From NCBI GenBank assembly GCA_947501635.1, contig CANMWT010000005.1, positions 332,360 through 396,359 of the forward strand: a stretch of DNA of 64,000 nt. The letters are read 5' to 3'. Both the position numbers and the translations under genes were made by a program. The first letter of the stretch is position 1. Every line of letters starts with the position of its first letter. This DNA comes from an uncultured Roseobacter sp. (GTDB lineage Bacteria; Pseudomonadota; Alphaproteobacteria; Rhodobacterales; Rhodobacteraceae). Below, in pieces: positions 31,428-41,656 of this stretch. A model generated the notes under the pieces. The model worked only from the letters and a program-made list of their open reading frames with translations, did no database searches and had not been told where the DNA came from.

Positions 31428-32243
31428 TCACTGACCTGCGGGAACAGCAAAAGTCAGAGCAGCCCACAACGTTTCCCAGACCGGTGCGTTCTCTTCCGTC
31501 CCGGCCTGTGAGCTTGGGCGCAGAACAACCGCGTCAAACAGGTAGCTGTGACCGGGGGTTACTGCAATACGAGCGCGGCCCTCGGCGTCAGTGCGGTGCA
31601 ACGTGACCTCGACAGCGCCGTCCGGATCACGGTCAAACACCTCTACCTGTGCATTGATACGCGGTTCCTGCTGATAGGTGACTTCAACCGTCATCACACC
31701 ATCAAATGCCGGATCGTAAGGGTTCGACAGCGCAACAAACTCAGTCTCAAGCCCCAGCGCACGATCCGCACCCTTGCCATGCCCGACCGCAATAAGCGCT
31801 TTGGCATGGCGTGTGTAGGATTCACGAAAGAGTTCCCGGGACCAGCCGTTCGCCTCATGCACTGCAATGGCGTGCTCGAAATCCTTGTGCTTAACGAACT
31901 TGAGGAATTTTTCCCATTCACGATAGGTAACCGTTGATGCTGTCGTTTCATGGGCGACGACAAGCAATCCCTCCTGTGGCGCGACAGACTGCAAAGCGGG
32001 CGTGTCGCCCATGCGGCCATCCACAGGCTGCATCCCTTGCGCCGTGACAAGATCAAACCGCGTAAAACGCTGCTCAAACCACGCCAGCGATATCCCTTTG
32101 AAATTTTCGCCGTTTTTAAGGTCGGCAACTAGTGGCATTCCGCTTTCAACTTGATATTCCTGAGGCTCGATCCAGAATTCATGGCTGACTGCCGGAACAG
32201 ACCACAGCAGTGTCAAAACCAAAGAGAGGCGCGCGAGACCCAT
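31428..32243 (-). CDS. DUF4198-like periplasmic protein
   Basis: Signal peptide then SHEFWIEPQEYQVESGMPLVADLKNGENFKG; SD AAAAGG 7 nt before ATG. Confidence 0.8.
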   Translation of the reverse strand: MGLARLSLVLTLLWSVPAVSHEFWIEPQEYQVESGMPLVADLKNGENFKGISLAWFEQRFTRFDLVTAQGMQPVDGRMGDTPALQSVAPQEGLLVVAHETTASTVTYREWEKFLKFVKHKDFEHAIAVHEANGWSRELFRESYTRHAKALIAVGHGKGADRALGLETEFVALSNPYDPAFDGVMTVEVTYQQEPRINAQVEVFDRDPDGAVEVTLHRTDAEGRARIAVTPGHSYLFDAVVLRPSSQAGTEENAPVWETLWAALTFAVPAGQ

Positions 32244-33435
32244 GTCGAAACCTTTTCACTATTCAGCGCTAAAGCTCATGTTTTTAGGTTTGATGTCAAC
32301 GATGATCTTGCTGTTGCCGGCCCCAAGGAGCGCCGCGCATGAGGTGGTTCCGACGATCGTGGATATGACGGTGGCCGAAGATGGTGCTTTAGCCTTCGAT
32401 TTCAGGATCAATATCGAGGCGTTTCTGGCCGGCATTGATCTTGATTCCGTTGAAGACACCGACGCGGATGCCGCCGCGGCCGATTACGATGCATTGCGCG
32501 CGCTGCCTGCCGCCGATATCGCAGCACGGGTCGAAGAGATCATCAACGCGTGGAACGCACACCCTTTGGTGTCAGCCGGCGCACCGGTTGAATTGAGCGT
32601 GCGCTCGCTCATTATTCCCGAAGATGTGGATTTCGAACTGCCCCGCGTGACAGAACTGCGCCTCGCTGGTGTGCTGCCGGAAGGCACCGGCAGCGTGACG
32701 TTGAACTGGCCACAAGGGGCAGGGGCGCTCGTGGTGCGCCAGCAGGGGGTAGAAGCGCCTTATACGGGCTATCTTGACGGTGGCACCTCAAGCCCCGAGA
32801 TATCGCTTTCAGGAGGTGACGCGCAAAGCTCGACAGAGGCTTTTGTCAGCTACATTCCGGTGGGTTTCGACCATATTCTGCCCAAAGGGCTCGACCACAT
32901 CCTGTTTGTTCTGGGGCTCTTTTTCCTCAGCACCCGCTGGGGGCCGCTGCTGTGGCAGGTCAGTGCATTCACGTTGGCACATACCGTGACGCTTGCACTT
33001 GGCGCGATGGGATGGGTGAATATCCCCGGCAGCATCGTGGAGCCGTTGATTGCCGCATCTATTGTCTATGTAGCGGTCGAAAACCTATTTCAGCGCGGCC
33101 TGACAAAATGGCGGCCCTTTATCATCTTCGGTTTCGGGTTGTTGCACGGCTTGGGCTTTGCATCGGTGCTTGCCGAATTCGGCCTGCCGGACGACCAGTT
33201 CATTCCCGCGCTCATAGGCTTTAACGTCGGTGTGGAAATCGGGCAGCTGACGGTTATCGCGATCGCGGCCCTGCTTTTGCTGGGCTGTGTGAAACTGGCA
33301 AAGCGCTCGGACCTTACAGAGGTCGAGCAACCGGTTGCCAGCTATCCGGTGATGTTCCGCGCAGTGTCGATCCCCGCATCGCTTCTGATCGCGCTTGTCG
33401 GCGCTTACTGGTGTGTCGAGCGGGTCTTTTTCTGA
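32242..33435 (+). CDS. HupE/UreJ family membrane protein
   Basis: VGFDHILPKGLDHILFVLGLFFL...FTLAHTVTLALGAMGWVNIPGSIVEPLIAASI. Confidence 0.85.
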   Translation: MSKPFHYSALKLMFLGLMSTMILLLPAPRSAAHEVVPTIVDMTVAEDGALAFDFRINIEAFLAGIDLDSVEDTDADAAAADYDALRALPAADIAARVEEIINAWNAHPLVSAGAPVELSVRSLIIPEDVDFELPRVTELRLAGVLPEGTGSVTLNWPQGAGALVVRQQGVEAPYTGYLDGGTSSPEISLSGGDAQSSTEAFVSYIPVGFDHILPKGLDHILFVLGLFFLSTRWGPLLWQVSAFTLAHTVTLALGAMGWVNIPGSIVEPLIAASIVYVAVENLFQRGLTKWRPFIIFGFGLLHGLGFASVLAEFGLPDDQFIPALIGFNVGVEIGQLTVIAIAALLLLGCVKLAKRSDLTEVEQPVASYPVMFRAVSIPASLLIALVGAYWCVERVFF

Positions 33436-33439
33436 CCGC

Positions 33440-34060
33440 TCAGCCCATCGCCTCGACCAACTCGCCCAACCGCTGCGCCGGATCATCCGAGCGCCATATC
33501 TCATCGCCGAAAGCAAAGAAATCCGTATAGGGGGTCAACTGGGCAATGCGCGCCGCATCCAGCCCCCCTTCGGCGACGACAGGAACTTCGATCATCTCCG
33601 ACCACCACTGAAAGATATCCTGCGCAGCATAGCTGCCATCCCCAAGCGCCGAGGCGGTCACCGGCCCAAAGCAGACGTAATCCGCACCTGCCTCACCGGC
33701 GGACATCCCGTCGTGACGCGATGTGCCGCAAAAGCTACCGACAATAGCATCTTCGCCCAACGCCTTGCGTGCCTCGCGCACCGAGCGCGCGGCGTCCAGC
33801 AAATGCACCCCATCCAGACCAAGCCGCTCTGCCAGCAGTTGATGCTCGCTGAGCACCAGCGCGATATCGCGCGCATGTGTGACTTCGCGCAGGGCATCTG
33901 CAGCGCGTGACAGCTTGTCCTCATCGCGGGTTGCCATCTGCAGCCGCACACATGCCACTTTTTGCGCATCCAGCACACCCGCCAGCAAATCGGGAAAGGT
34001 ACTCAATTCAAACTCCGACGGGGTAATAAGATAGAGTTGCGGCCGTTCTGGCATGTCCAT
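33440..34060 (-). CDS. Thiamine phosphate synthase family protein
   Basis: TIM-barrel TMP synthase features (GVHLLDAARSVREARKALG; DYVCFGPVTAS; VPVVAEGGLDAARIAQL). Confidence 0.82.
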   Translation of the reverse strand: MDMPERPQLYLITPSEFELSTFPDLLAGVLDAQKVACVRLQMATRDEDKLSRAADALREVTHARDIALVLSEHQLLAERLGLDGVHLLDAARSVREARKALGEDAIVGSFCGTSRHDGMSAGEAGADYVCFGPVTASALGDGSYAAQDIFQWWSEMIEVPVVAEGGLDAARIAQLTPYTDFFAFGDEIWRSDDPAQRLGELVEAMG

Positions 34061-34194
34061 GGGTCTGCGGTCCTTTGGTCTTCTGCGAACAGCAGTAGCC
34101 CAAGTGGCTGGAAATGAAAACGTATTTGCCAAACCGATGTGTTACGCGCCGAAAACGCGTTGCACCCCGCCTGGTGTCCGCATATGAGGCGCGC

Positions 34195-34962
34195 ATGTCT
34201 GTTGCAGTGGAAAATCCGCAAACCCCCGCTTTTGTACTGGTGCGTCCGCAGATGGGCGAAAACATCGGTGCCTCGGCGCGCGCTATGTGGAATTTCGGCC
34301 TCGACCGGATGCGGGTGGTGGCACCGCGGGATGGCTGGCCAAATCAGGCTGCGGTCGCTTTGGCAAGCGGGGCGGGCCGGCTTTTGGATGAGGCGCAGAT
34401 CAGCGCGGACCTTGCCGGCAGCCTGGCTGATTGCACATTTGTATTCGCAACGACAGCAAGGCCACGCGACCTGACAAAACCGGTGTTCAGCCCCGAAGAG
34501 GCAATGCGCGAAACCCGGCGCATGATTGGCGAAGGCCAGCGGGTGGCAGTGCTGTTCGGCCCAGAGCGCGCGGGGTTGGAAAACGACGATATCGCGCGGG
34601 CAAATGCGATTATCTCAGTGCCGGTAAATCCTGATTTTCCCTCGCTTAATCTGGCGCAATGCGTGCTTCTTGTGGGCTATGAATGGATGCGTGCCAGCAC
34701 GGATGTACAGCACAAGACCACGGAAATGGCGGGCACAGTCTGGGCTGATCACAACGAAATCGAACACCTTGCCGGCCATTACGAGGAGCGTCTTGAGGAG
34801 ATGGGCTTTTTCTTTCCGGCGCATAAATCTGACTCAATGCGCCTGAACCTGCGGAACTTCTGGAGCCGCATGCCCTTGACTCGCGCCGACGTACAGATGA
34901 TGCACGGCATCTTGCGGCAGGTCGCACGCTGGGCGCGGCGGAAAGACGGCGACGGCTCATAG
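34195..34962 (+). CDS. tRNA/rRNA methyltransferase, TrmJ-like (SPOUT family)
   Basis: PAFVLVRPQMGENIGASARAMWNFGLDRMRVVAPRDGWPN; AVLFGPERAGLENDDIARANAIISVPVNPDFPSLNLAQCVLLVGYE. Confidence 0.9.
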   Translation: MSVAVENPQTPAFVLVRPQMGENIGASARAMWNFGLDRMRVVAPRDGWPNQAAVALASGAGRLLDEAQISADLAGSLADCTFVFATTARPRDLTKPVFSPEEAMRETRRMIGEGQRVAVLFGPERAGLENDDIARANAIISVPVNPDFPSLNLAQCVLLVGYEWMRASTDVQHKTTEMAGTVWADHNEIEHLAGHYEERLEEMGFFFPAHKSDSMRLNLRNFWSRMPLTRADVQMMHGILRQVARWARRKDGDGS

Positions 34963-35066
34963 CAACTGGAATGAGATGCGGCAAAGCGCGTCGCGGCGTC
35001 TGGTCGCGCTGGACCTTCACCCGGCCACGGCATAGGGTCGCGGAGCTTGGAAATTGAGGATTTCTG

Positions 35067-36221
35067 ATGAGCAGCAAACGTAAATTGTTCGAAGAAGTAA
35101 GCAGTGGCGAAGCAGTCAAACCCGCCGCGCAACCGGGCCTTATCGACAAGGGCCGGACCGGCGCGCGTGGCGCGATACGCGTATGGTTGAAAATCCTGTT
35201 TGCGCTGGTCTTTATCATGATCGCCGTTGGCGGCCTCACACGTCTGACCGACAGTGGGTTGAGCATTACCGAGTGGCGGCCGCTGACCGGTGCTTTGCCC
35301 CCGATGACCGAAGCGGAATGGCAATCTGAATTCGACAAGTACAAACAAATCGACGAATGGCGCATCCAGAATCAGTGGATGGAGATGTCGGATTTCAAAG
35401 TGATCTACTGGTGGGAATGGGGGCACCGCCAACTGGGCCGCGTGATCGGCGTTGTCTGGGCCTTGGGCTTTGGGTATTTTGCCCTGCGCCGCCAAATTCC
35501 CACCGGGTGGAACGGAAAACTGCTGTTTCTTGGACTATTGGGTGGTGCTCAGGGGGCGATTGGCTGGTGGATGGTCGCGTCGGGCGTCACCCAAGGGGAA
35601 GGGATGACAGATGTTGCCAGCTACCGTCTGGCGACGCATCTCGGTCTGGCCTTCGTCATCCTGGGCTTTATTGCGTGGTACATCATGCAACTGGGGCGCA
35701 GCGCCTCCGACCTGATGCAAGCGCGCCGTGCCAGAGAGAACAAACAATGGGGCATGGCCACGGGTCTGCTGCATTTCACATTTCTGCAAATTCTGATTGG
35801 CGCGCTGGTGGCCGGCATCGACGCGGGCCGCAGCTATACCGATTGGCCTATGATGGGCGGTCAGTGGTTCCCCGCCACGGCATTGGCACTGGAGCCCATG
35901 TGGCGCAATTTTTTCGAAAGCCCTGGCCTTGTGCAATTTATCCACCGCGTCACAGGCTATGTACTGTTCCTTTTTGCAGTCATCGTGTGGATACGCGGCC
36001 GCAAATCCTCACACCCCAACACGCGCTTTGCCTTCAATGCAGTTCTTGCCGCAATGACCTTGCAGATCGTTCTTGGCATCGTCACCGTGCTTTACGGCGC
36101 ACCGGCGTATATTGCGATTTTCCATCAGGGGCTTGCAGTCGTCCTTTGGGTCCTGATCCTGCGCGCGCGGTTCCTGAGCGGATATCCAATTGCCACTTCC
36201 GTAAGGGGGGCGCTGCGATGA
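35067..36221 (+). CDS. ctaA: Heme A synthase (COX15/CtaA)
   Basis: VGGLTRLTDSGLSITEWRPLTGALPPM...WWEWGHRQLGRVIG. Confidence 0.95.
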   Translation: MSSKRKLFEEVSSGEAVKPAAQPGLIDKGRTGARGAIRVWLKILFALVFIMIAVGGLTRLTDSGLSITEWRPLTGALPPMTEAEWQSEFDKYKQIDEWRIQNQWMEMSDFKVIYWWEWGHRQLGRVIGVVWALGFGYFALRRQIPTGWNGKLLFLGLLGGAQGAIGWWMVASGVTQGEGMTDVASYRLATHLGLAFVILGFIAWYIMQLGRSASDLMQARRARENKQWGMATGLLHFTFLQILIGALVAGIDAGRSYTDWPMMGGQWFPATALALEPMWRNFFESPGLVQFIHRVTGYVLFLFAVIVWIRGRKSSHPNTRFAFNAVLAAMTLQIVLGIVTVLYGAPAYIAIFHQGLAVVLWVLILRARFLSGYPIATSVRGALR

Positions 36222-37696
36222 CCAGAGCCTATGACGACCTCTTGGCCTATGTGCAGGAGACACAGGCGCTGGCGTCTGTTGCAGGCCGGCTTCAGTGGGA
36301 TCAGGAGACCATGATGCCCAAGGGCGCCGCGCCCCAGCGCGCTCAGGAAACCGCTGCCCTAGAAACAGTTTTGCACGCGCGACGCACCGATCCACGCGTC
36401 GCAGACTGGCTGGACAAGGCTAATGACGCAAAGTGCGACGAGGTCGCCGTCGCACAACTGCGTCACATTCGCCGCGACTATGAACGGGCATCGAAAGTAC
36501 CTGCACGCCTCGCCACCGAAATCGCGCGCGCAACATCGACAGCGCAGGGCGTCTGGGCAGACGCACGCACCGCAGATGACTTTTCCGCCTTTGCGCCAAC
36601 GCTAGAACACGTCATCGCGCTCAAACGCGAAGAGGGGCAAGCACTAGCAGCGGGCGGGGACGTCTATGATGCGATGCTGCAAGACTATGAACCCGGCACA
36701 ACGAGCACTGATCTCGACGCAATGTTCGGAGTACTGCGCCCCGAACTTAGCGCGCTGCGGGCAGCTGTTCTTGACGCGCCGCCTCCCGACAGACTGGCAG
36801 GCGACTTCGATGAGGCCGCGCAGATGAAACTGACCCGTAAGCTTGCAAAGACCTTTGGGTATGACATGCAGCACGGGCGCGTGGACAAGGCTGTTCACCC
36901 TTTCAGTTCCGGCTCCGGCCTCGATGTACGCATCACCACGCGCACCAGCGCACAAGAGCCTTTCGACTGTTTTTACTCGACCATTCACGAGGTTGGTCAC
37001 GCCGCCTATGAGCAGAACATCAGTCGCGACTACCTGTTGACCCCCCTTGGCCGCGGCGTGTCGATGGGTGTTCACGAGAGCCAAAGCCGGCTTTATGAGA
37101 ACCAGATCGGGCGCAGCCGTGCCTTTACCGGCTGGCTCTATCACGAAATGAAAGACGCCTTCGGAGATTTCGGCATCCCGGATGAAGAGGCCTTCTATGC
37201 ATGCGTCAATCGCGTGTCCAATGGCTATATCCGCACTGAATCCGATGAGTTGCAGTATAATCTTCATGTGCTACTACGCTTCGATCTCGAACGCGCATTG
37301 GTGTCGGGCGACCTGCAGGTTGCCGATCTTGAGGCCGCGTGGAATGACCGCTTTCTGGCCGACTTCGGATTTGCCGTCGATAAACCGTCCAACGGCGTGC
37401 TGCAGGATGTTCACTGGTCCGTCGGATTGTTCGGGTATTTCCCGACCTACAGTCTTGGCAATGTCTACGCGGGCTGCCTGCATGAAGCGATGCGCGCCGC
37501 TTTGCCAGATCTGGACAGTCAATTGTCACAAGGTGATACGGCGGCGGCAACAGACTGGCTGCGACAGAACGTGCAGCGCCACGGTGGGCTGTACGAACCA
37601 CGCGACCTGATCGCACGCGCGCGTGGCGCAGACCCGTCAGAAGCGCCACTGCTGGCCTATCTGAAGGAGAAATTTACCCGGCTTTACGGTCTGTAG
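36218..37696 (+). CDS. Carboxypeptidase M32 (thermostable carboxypeptidase Taq-type)
   Basis: MTRAYDDLLAYVQETQALASVAGRLQWDQETMMPKGA; HEVGHA zinc motif; start at ATG 36218 overlapping the ctaA stop. Confidence 0.93.
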   Translation: MTRAYDDLLAYVQETQALASVAGRLQWDQETMMPKGAAPQRAQETAALETVLHARRTDPRVADWLDKANDAKCDEVAVAQLRHIRRDYERASKVPARLATEIARATSTAQGVWADARTADDFSAFAPTLEHVIALKREEGQALAAGGDVYDAMLQDYEPGTTSTDLDAMFGVLRPELSALRAAVLDAPPPDRLAGDFDEAAQMKLTRKLAKTFGYDMQHGRVDKAVHPFSSGSGLDVRITTRTSAQEPFDCFYSTIHEVGHAAYEQNISRDYLLTPLGRGVSMGVHESQSRLYENQIGRSRAFTGWLYHEMKDAFGDFGIPDEEAFYACVNRVSNGYIRTESDELQYNLHVLLRFDLERALVSGDLQVADLEAAWNDRFLADFGFAVDKPSNGVLQDVHWSVGLFGYFPTYSLGNVYAGCLHEAMRAALPDLDSQLSQGDTAAATDWLRQNVQRHGGLYEPRDLIARARGADPSEAPLLAYLKEKFTRLYGL

Positions 37697-37710
37697 CGCT
37701 GCACCTGGTT

Positions 37711-37738
37711 GGTCGGGCACTTCCTGAAACGCCCGACC
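37711..37738. terminator. Inverted repeat between convergent genes, probable terminator
   Basis: GGTCGGGC-N12-GCCCGACC between carboxypeptidase and EF-hand genes. Confidence 0.5.
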
Positions 37739-37747
37739 GCCGGTGCT

Positions 37748-38095
37748 TTAGTTCAGCTGGCCGTCGCCGTCTTTGTCGGCCTGCTTGAAGTTCTCTTCCA
37801 TGCGCGCCTTGAACTCGGCCTGCGTTACGGTCCCGTTGCCATCTGCGTCTGCGCGGCCAAAAGCCTCTTCATCAGCATGGGCATCCACCTCGCTTTTACT
37901 AAGCGAGCCGTTTTTATCCGTGTCCATCTGCTCAAACGCGAAATCGGAAAACACGCCGAATTCTTCCATTGAAATCGACGCGTCGCCATCCGCATCAAGC
38001 GCGCGCAGATGCGTTTCATTGAGCCCGTTTTCCTGCGCCAAAGCACCTGTTGCGATAAACAGGGCTGCCGGAATACCGATAAGCATCTTTGTCAT
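37748..38095 (-). CDS. EF-hand domain protein, secreted
   Basis: Signal peptide plus DADGDASISMEEF, DTDKNGSLSKSEV, DADGNGTVTQAEF, DKDGDGQLN. Confidence 0.85.
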   Translation of the reverse strand: MTKMLIGIPAALFIATGALAQENGLNETHLRALDADGDASISMEEFGVFSDFAFEQMDTDKNGSLSKSEVDAHADEEAFGRADADGNGTVTQAEFKARMEENFKQADKDGDGQLN

Positions 38096-38109
38096 ATGAT
38101 TTCTCCCCT

Positions 38110-38355
38110 TCAGCATGCGTAGCGGCTGCCGGAAACCGCACCGGCTGCAGCGCCACCCGCTGTCAGAATATCGCGACCGCTGCCGCCCCCGAACTGGTTT
38201 CCGATGGCGCCGCCAATCAGGGCCCCACCAATAGCGCCTGACATGCAGGCAATTTCATGTTGACGCTGTTGCTGCTGTTGCGGTGTCGCCGCCGGCGCAC
38301 AAGCCTGCAGCACCACCGCACCGGCCAAAAGTACAATTGGTAGAAAGTTTTTCAT
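38110..38355 (-). CDS. Glycine-zipper-type small lipoprotein
   Basis: LAGAVVLQACAPAATPQQ lipobox; SGAIGGALIGGAIGNQFGGGSGRD. Confidence 0.7.
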   Translation of the reverse strand: MKNFLPIVLLAGAVVLQACAPAATPQQQQQRQHEIACMSGAIGGALIGGAIGNQFGGGSGRDILTAGGAAAGAVSGSRYAC

Positions 38356-38430
38356 CGATACTTGTCTCCTGTTTTCGCCTCCGCCGTCCGCGACGGAAGG
38401 TGGTCTAAGATAATTCAATCAGCGTCCGGG

Positions 38431-41184
38431 CTATTCTTCACCACCGACATCCGGGGCTTCATCGCCTTGATCCGCAATCCATGCGACACTTACGACGACC
38501 TCGCCCTTGCCGGTGTCAAAGACCTTCACCCCGCCTGCCGAACGAGAGCGGAACGAAATCCCCTCGACAGGTACCCGGATGGATTGTCCCTTGGACGTGG
38601 CCAACATGATCTGGTCATCCATCTCAACCGGGAAGGATGCCACCACGGGACCGCCCCGCATTGCCTTGTCCATCGCCTGAACACCCATACCACCGCGTCC
38701 GCGCACTGGGTAGTCCTGACTGGAGCTGAGCTTGCCTGACCCGCTGGCCGTGATCGTGAGGATAAGGTTTTCAGCCGCCGACATCTCTGCATAGCGCTCT
38801 TGGCTGATGGTGGCGTTCGCGTCGGTTTCCTCGTCATCGGTGGGCGCGTCCGCATCATCGGCCAGCCCCGCCATCGCACGGCGCATCTTGAGATAGGCCG
38901 CACGTTCATCCGACGTTGCATCAAAATGGCGAATAACTGACATAGACACCACCTTGTCGTCACCGCTGAGTTTCACACCGCGCACACCGACAGAAGAGCG
39001 CGAATTGAACACGCGGACATCGGTCGACGGGAACCGGATGGCCCGACCCGATGCGGTCACCAGCATCACATCATCTTCAGGAGACGCAATGCGCGCATTT
39101 ATCAGCGTGGTCTCTGCATGGTCATCTTCAAACTTCATAGCGATCTTGCCGTTGGACTTCACATTGGTGAAATCCGACAAAGCGTTGCGCCGCACCGTAC
39201 CAGCCGAGGTGGCAAACACGATCTGCAACTGGTCCCATTCGTTTTCGTCCCGGTCGATCGGCAAAATGGCCGCCACGGAAACACCCTGCGGGATCGGGAG
39301 AATGTTGACGATCGCCTTGCCCTTCGACGTCCGCCCACCCTGCGGCAGTCGCCATGTCTTCAGCTTGTAGGCCATACCGTCGGTCGTAAAGAACAAAAGC
39401 TGGGTATGTGTATTGGCCACAAAGAGGGTGGTCACCACATCCTCTTCCTTGGTCTGCATACCCGCCAGTCCCTTGCCGCCGCGTCGCTGGCTGCGGAAGT
39501 CCGCCAAGGGCGTGCGCTTGATATAGCCGCCAGAGGTGACCGTCACGACCATATCCTCGCGCGCGATCAGGTCTTCATCTTCCATGTCGCCAGACCAGTC
39601 GACAATCTCAGTGCGGCGGGGCACGGCGAAAAGCTCTCGCACTTCGCGCAGCTCATCCGCAATGATGCCCATGATCCGCTCGCGCGAGCCCAGAATTTCA
39701 AGGTATTCCTTGATCTTGCCCGCCAGTTCTTCCAGCTCGTCTGTCACCTCTTTGACACCGATCTGGGTCAAACGCTGCAGACGCAACTCGAGAATGGCGC
39801 GCGCCTGCGTCTCCGACAAATTGTATGTGCCGTCGTCATTGGCCGTATGGGTCGGATCGTCGATCAGCGCGATGTAGTCAAGGATCTGCTCAGCCGGCCA
39901 GCGCCGGGTCATAAGCTTCGCGCGCGCCTCGGCCGCATCTGCCGAGGCCCGGATGGTAGCCACGATCTCATCGATGTTTGTGACCGCAACCGCCAGACCG
40001 CACAGGATGTGGCTGCGTTCACGCGCCTTGCGCAACAGATAGGCTGTACGCCGCGCCACCACGTCTTCGCGGAAATCAATGAAATACGTCAGGAACTTGC
40101 GCAGGGTCAGTTGTTCGGGCCGGCCGCCATTCAGCGCGAGCATATTGCAGCCGAAATAGGTCTGCATTGGCGTAAAACGGTAAAGCTGGTTCATCACCAC
40201 TTCGGCCGTGGCATCGCGCTTCAACTCAATCACGACCCGCACGCCATTGCGGTCGGACTCGTCCTGTACATGGGCAATACCCTCGATCTTCTTTTCGCGC
40301 ACCTGTTCGGCGATTTTCTCGATCATCGAGGCCTTGTTCACCTGATAGGGGATTTCATCAATGATGATCGCCCAGCGGTCTTTGCGAATCTCCTCCACCC
40401 GCGTTTTCGCCCGCACAATGACCGACCCGCGACCTTCCAGATAGGCTTTGCGCGCACCGGACCGACCCAGCATGATGCCTCCGGTCGGAAAATCGGGGCC
40501 GGGAACATATTCGATCAGCTGCTCAGAGGTAAGATCGGGCTCTTCAATCAGCGCCAGCGTAGCGTCGACCACCTCGCCAAGGTTGTGAGGCGGAATATTG
40601 GTTGCCATGCCCACAGCAATACCGCCCGCGCCATTGACCAACATATTCGGAAAGCGCGCCGGCAGAACCGTCGGTTCTTGTTGCTTGCCGTCATAGTTGT
40701 CCTGAAAATCAACGGTTTCCTTGTCGATATCCGCCAATAGATAGGCGGCAGGCTTGTCCATGCGCACTTCGGTGTAGCGCATCGCAGCCGGATTGTCGCC
40801 GTCCATCGACCCGAAGTTGCCTTGCCCGTCCAGCAGCGGCAGCGACATTGAAAAATCCTGCGCCATACGCACCAAGGCATCATAAATCGCACTGTCACCA
40901 TGCGGGTGGTACTGACCCATCACATCGCCAACGGGCCGGGCGGATTTTCGGTAGCTTTTGTCGTGCGTGTTGCCCGTTTCATGCATCGCAAACAGAATGC
41001 GGCGGTGCACGGGTTTCAGCCCGTCGCGCAGGTCAGGAATCGCACGGCTGACGATGACAGACATGGCATAGTCCAGATAGGACGTGCGCATCTCATGCTC
41101 AATACTGACGGTCGGCCCATCATACTCCGGCGCAGGCGGCGCCATTTCATCATCATTTTCAGGTGGTTGTGGTGTATCGCTCAC
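38431..41184 (-). CDS. gyrA: DNA gyrase subunit A
   Basis: [67 protein letters not shown]. Confidence 0.98.
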   Translation of the reverse strand: MSDTPQPPENDDEMAPPAPEYDGPTVSIEHEMRTSYLDYAMSVIVSRAIPDLRDGLKPVHRRILFAMHETGNTHDKSYRKSARPVGDVMGQYHPHGDSAIYDALVRMAQDFSMSLPLLDGQGNFGSMDGDNPAAMRYTEVRMDKPAAYLLADIDKETVDFQDNYDGKQQEPTVLPARFPNMLVNGAGGIAVGMATNIPPHNLGEVVDATLALIEEPDLTSEQLIEYVPGPDFPTGGIMLGRSGARKAYLEGRGSVIVRAKTRVEEIRKDRWAIIIDEIPYQVNKASMIEKIAEQVREKKIEGIAHVQDESDRNGVRVVIELKRDATAEVVMNQLYRFTPMQTYFGCNMLALNGGRPEQLTLRKFLTYFIDFREDVVARRTAYLLRKARERSHILCGLAVAVTNIDEIVATIRASADAAEARAKLMTRRWPAEQILDYIALIDDPTHTANDDGTYNLSETQARAILELRLQRLTQIGVKEVTDELEELAGKIKEYLEILGSRERIMGIIADELREVRELFAVPRRTEIVDWSGDMEDEDLIAREDMVVTVTSGGYIKRTPLADFRSQRRGGKGLAGMQTKEEDVVTTLFVANTHTQLLFFTTDGMAYKLKTWRLPQGGRTSKGKAIVNILPIPQGVSVAAILPIDRDENEWDQLQIVFATSAGTVRRNALSDFTNVKSNGKIAMKFEDDHAETTLINARIASPEDDVMLVTASGRAIRFPSTDVRVFNSRSSVGVRGVKLSGDDKVVSMSVIRHFDATSDERAAYLKMRRAMAGLADDADAPTDDEETDANATISQERYAEMSAAENLILTITASGSGKLSSSQDYPVRGRGGMGVQAMDKAMRGGPVVASFPVEMDDQIMLATSKGQSIRVPVEGISFRSRSAGGVKVFDTGKGEVVVSVAWIADQGDEAPDVGGEE

Positions 41185-41374
41185 GTGGTCTGCCCAATTT
41201 TTCCGCAGGGTCTATATATTGTGTTCAGACCATAACAGAGTGAGCATATGAGGTGCAATCACTGAGTTCCAGTACGCTTGGCAGCCACAGCGACACTCTG
41301 CTAACATGCTGTTTTTATTGAAAAGTAAATTTTTCATGCCATGCTGCATTTATGAAAGCAGCAAAGAGGTGAAA

Positions 41375-41644
41375 ATGCCCCAATCTGAAATGGAAATGAT
41401 GTTGAAAGGATACGGCCTCACAACAGCCGAGTTTTTCTACCATATGCCGGATTACACACATGTTCTGAACACCTATATCTGGCAGGACTACGACATCGCC
41501 CCGGATCATCCGAAACTTTTTAAATTTGTAGAATTCTGGCAGTCAAAATTGGATGGCCCGCTGCATTCAGTGCGTTTTACCCACCGCAAAATGATAAGCC
41601 CCGGCGAATGGCGCAATGTGACCGGTGAATTCACCCTGCATTAA
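41375..41644 (+). CDS. Usg-family protein
   Basis: LTTAEFFYHMPDYTHVLNTYIWQDYDIAPDHPKLFKFVEFWQ; SD GAGGTG upstream of ATG 41375. Confidence 0.8.
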   Translation: MPQSEMEMMLKGYGLTTAEFFYHMPDYTHVLNTYIWQDYDIAPDHPKLFKFVEFWQSKLDGPLHSVRFTHRKMISPGEWRNVTGEFTLH

Positions 41645-41656
41645 ACCCGCCAAAGC

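Noticed and set aside
35357-36217. N-terminal extension of the ORF 35357-37696
   Set aside because: Out-of-frame reading through ctaA; the true M32 carboxypeptidase start is ATG 36218.
39118-40740. 540-aa + strand ORF antisense to gyrA
   Set aside because: Overlaps the unambiguous gyrA; sequence has no recognisable family and reads as a GC-rich antisense artifact.
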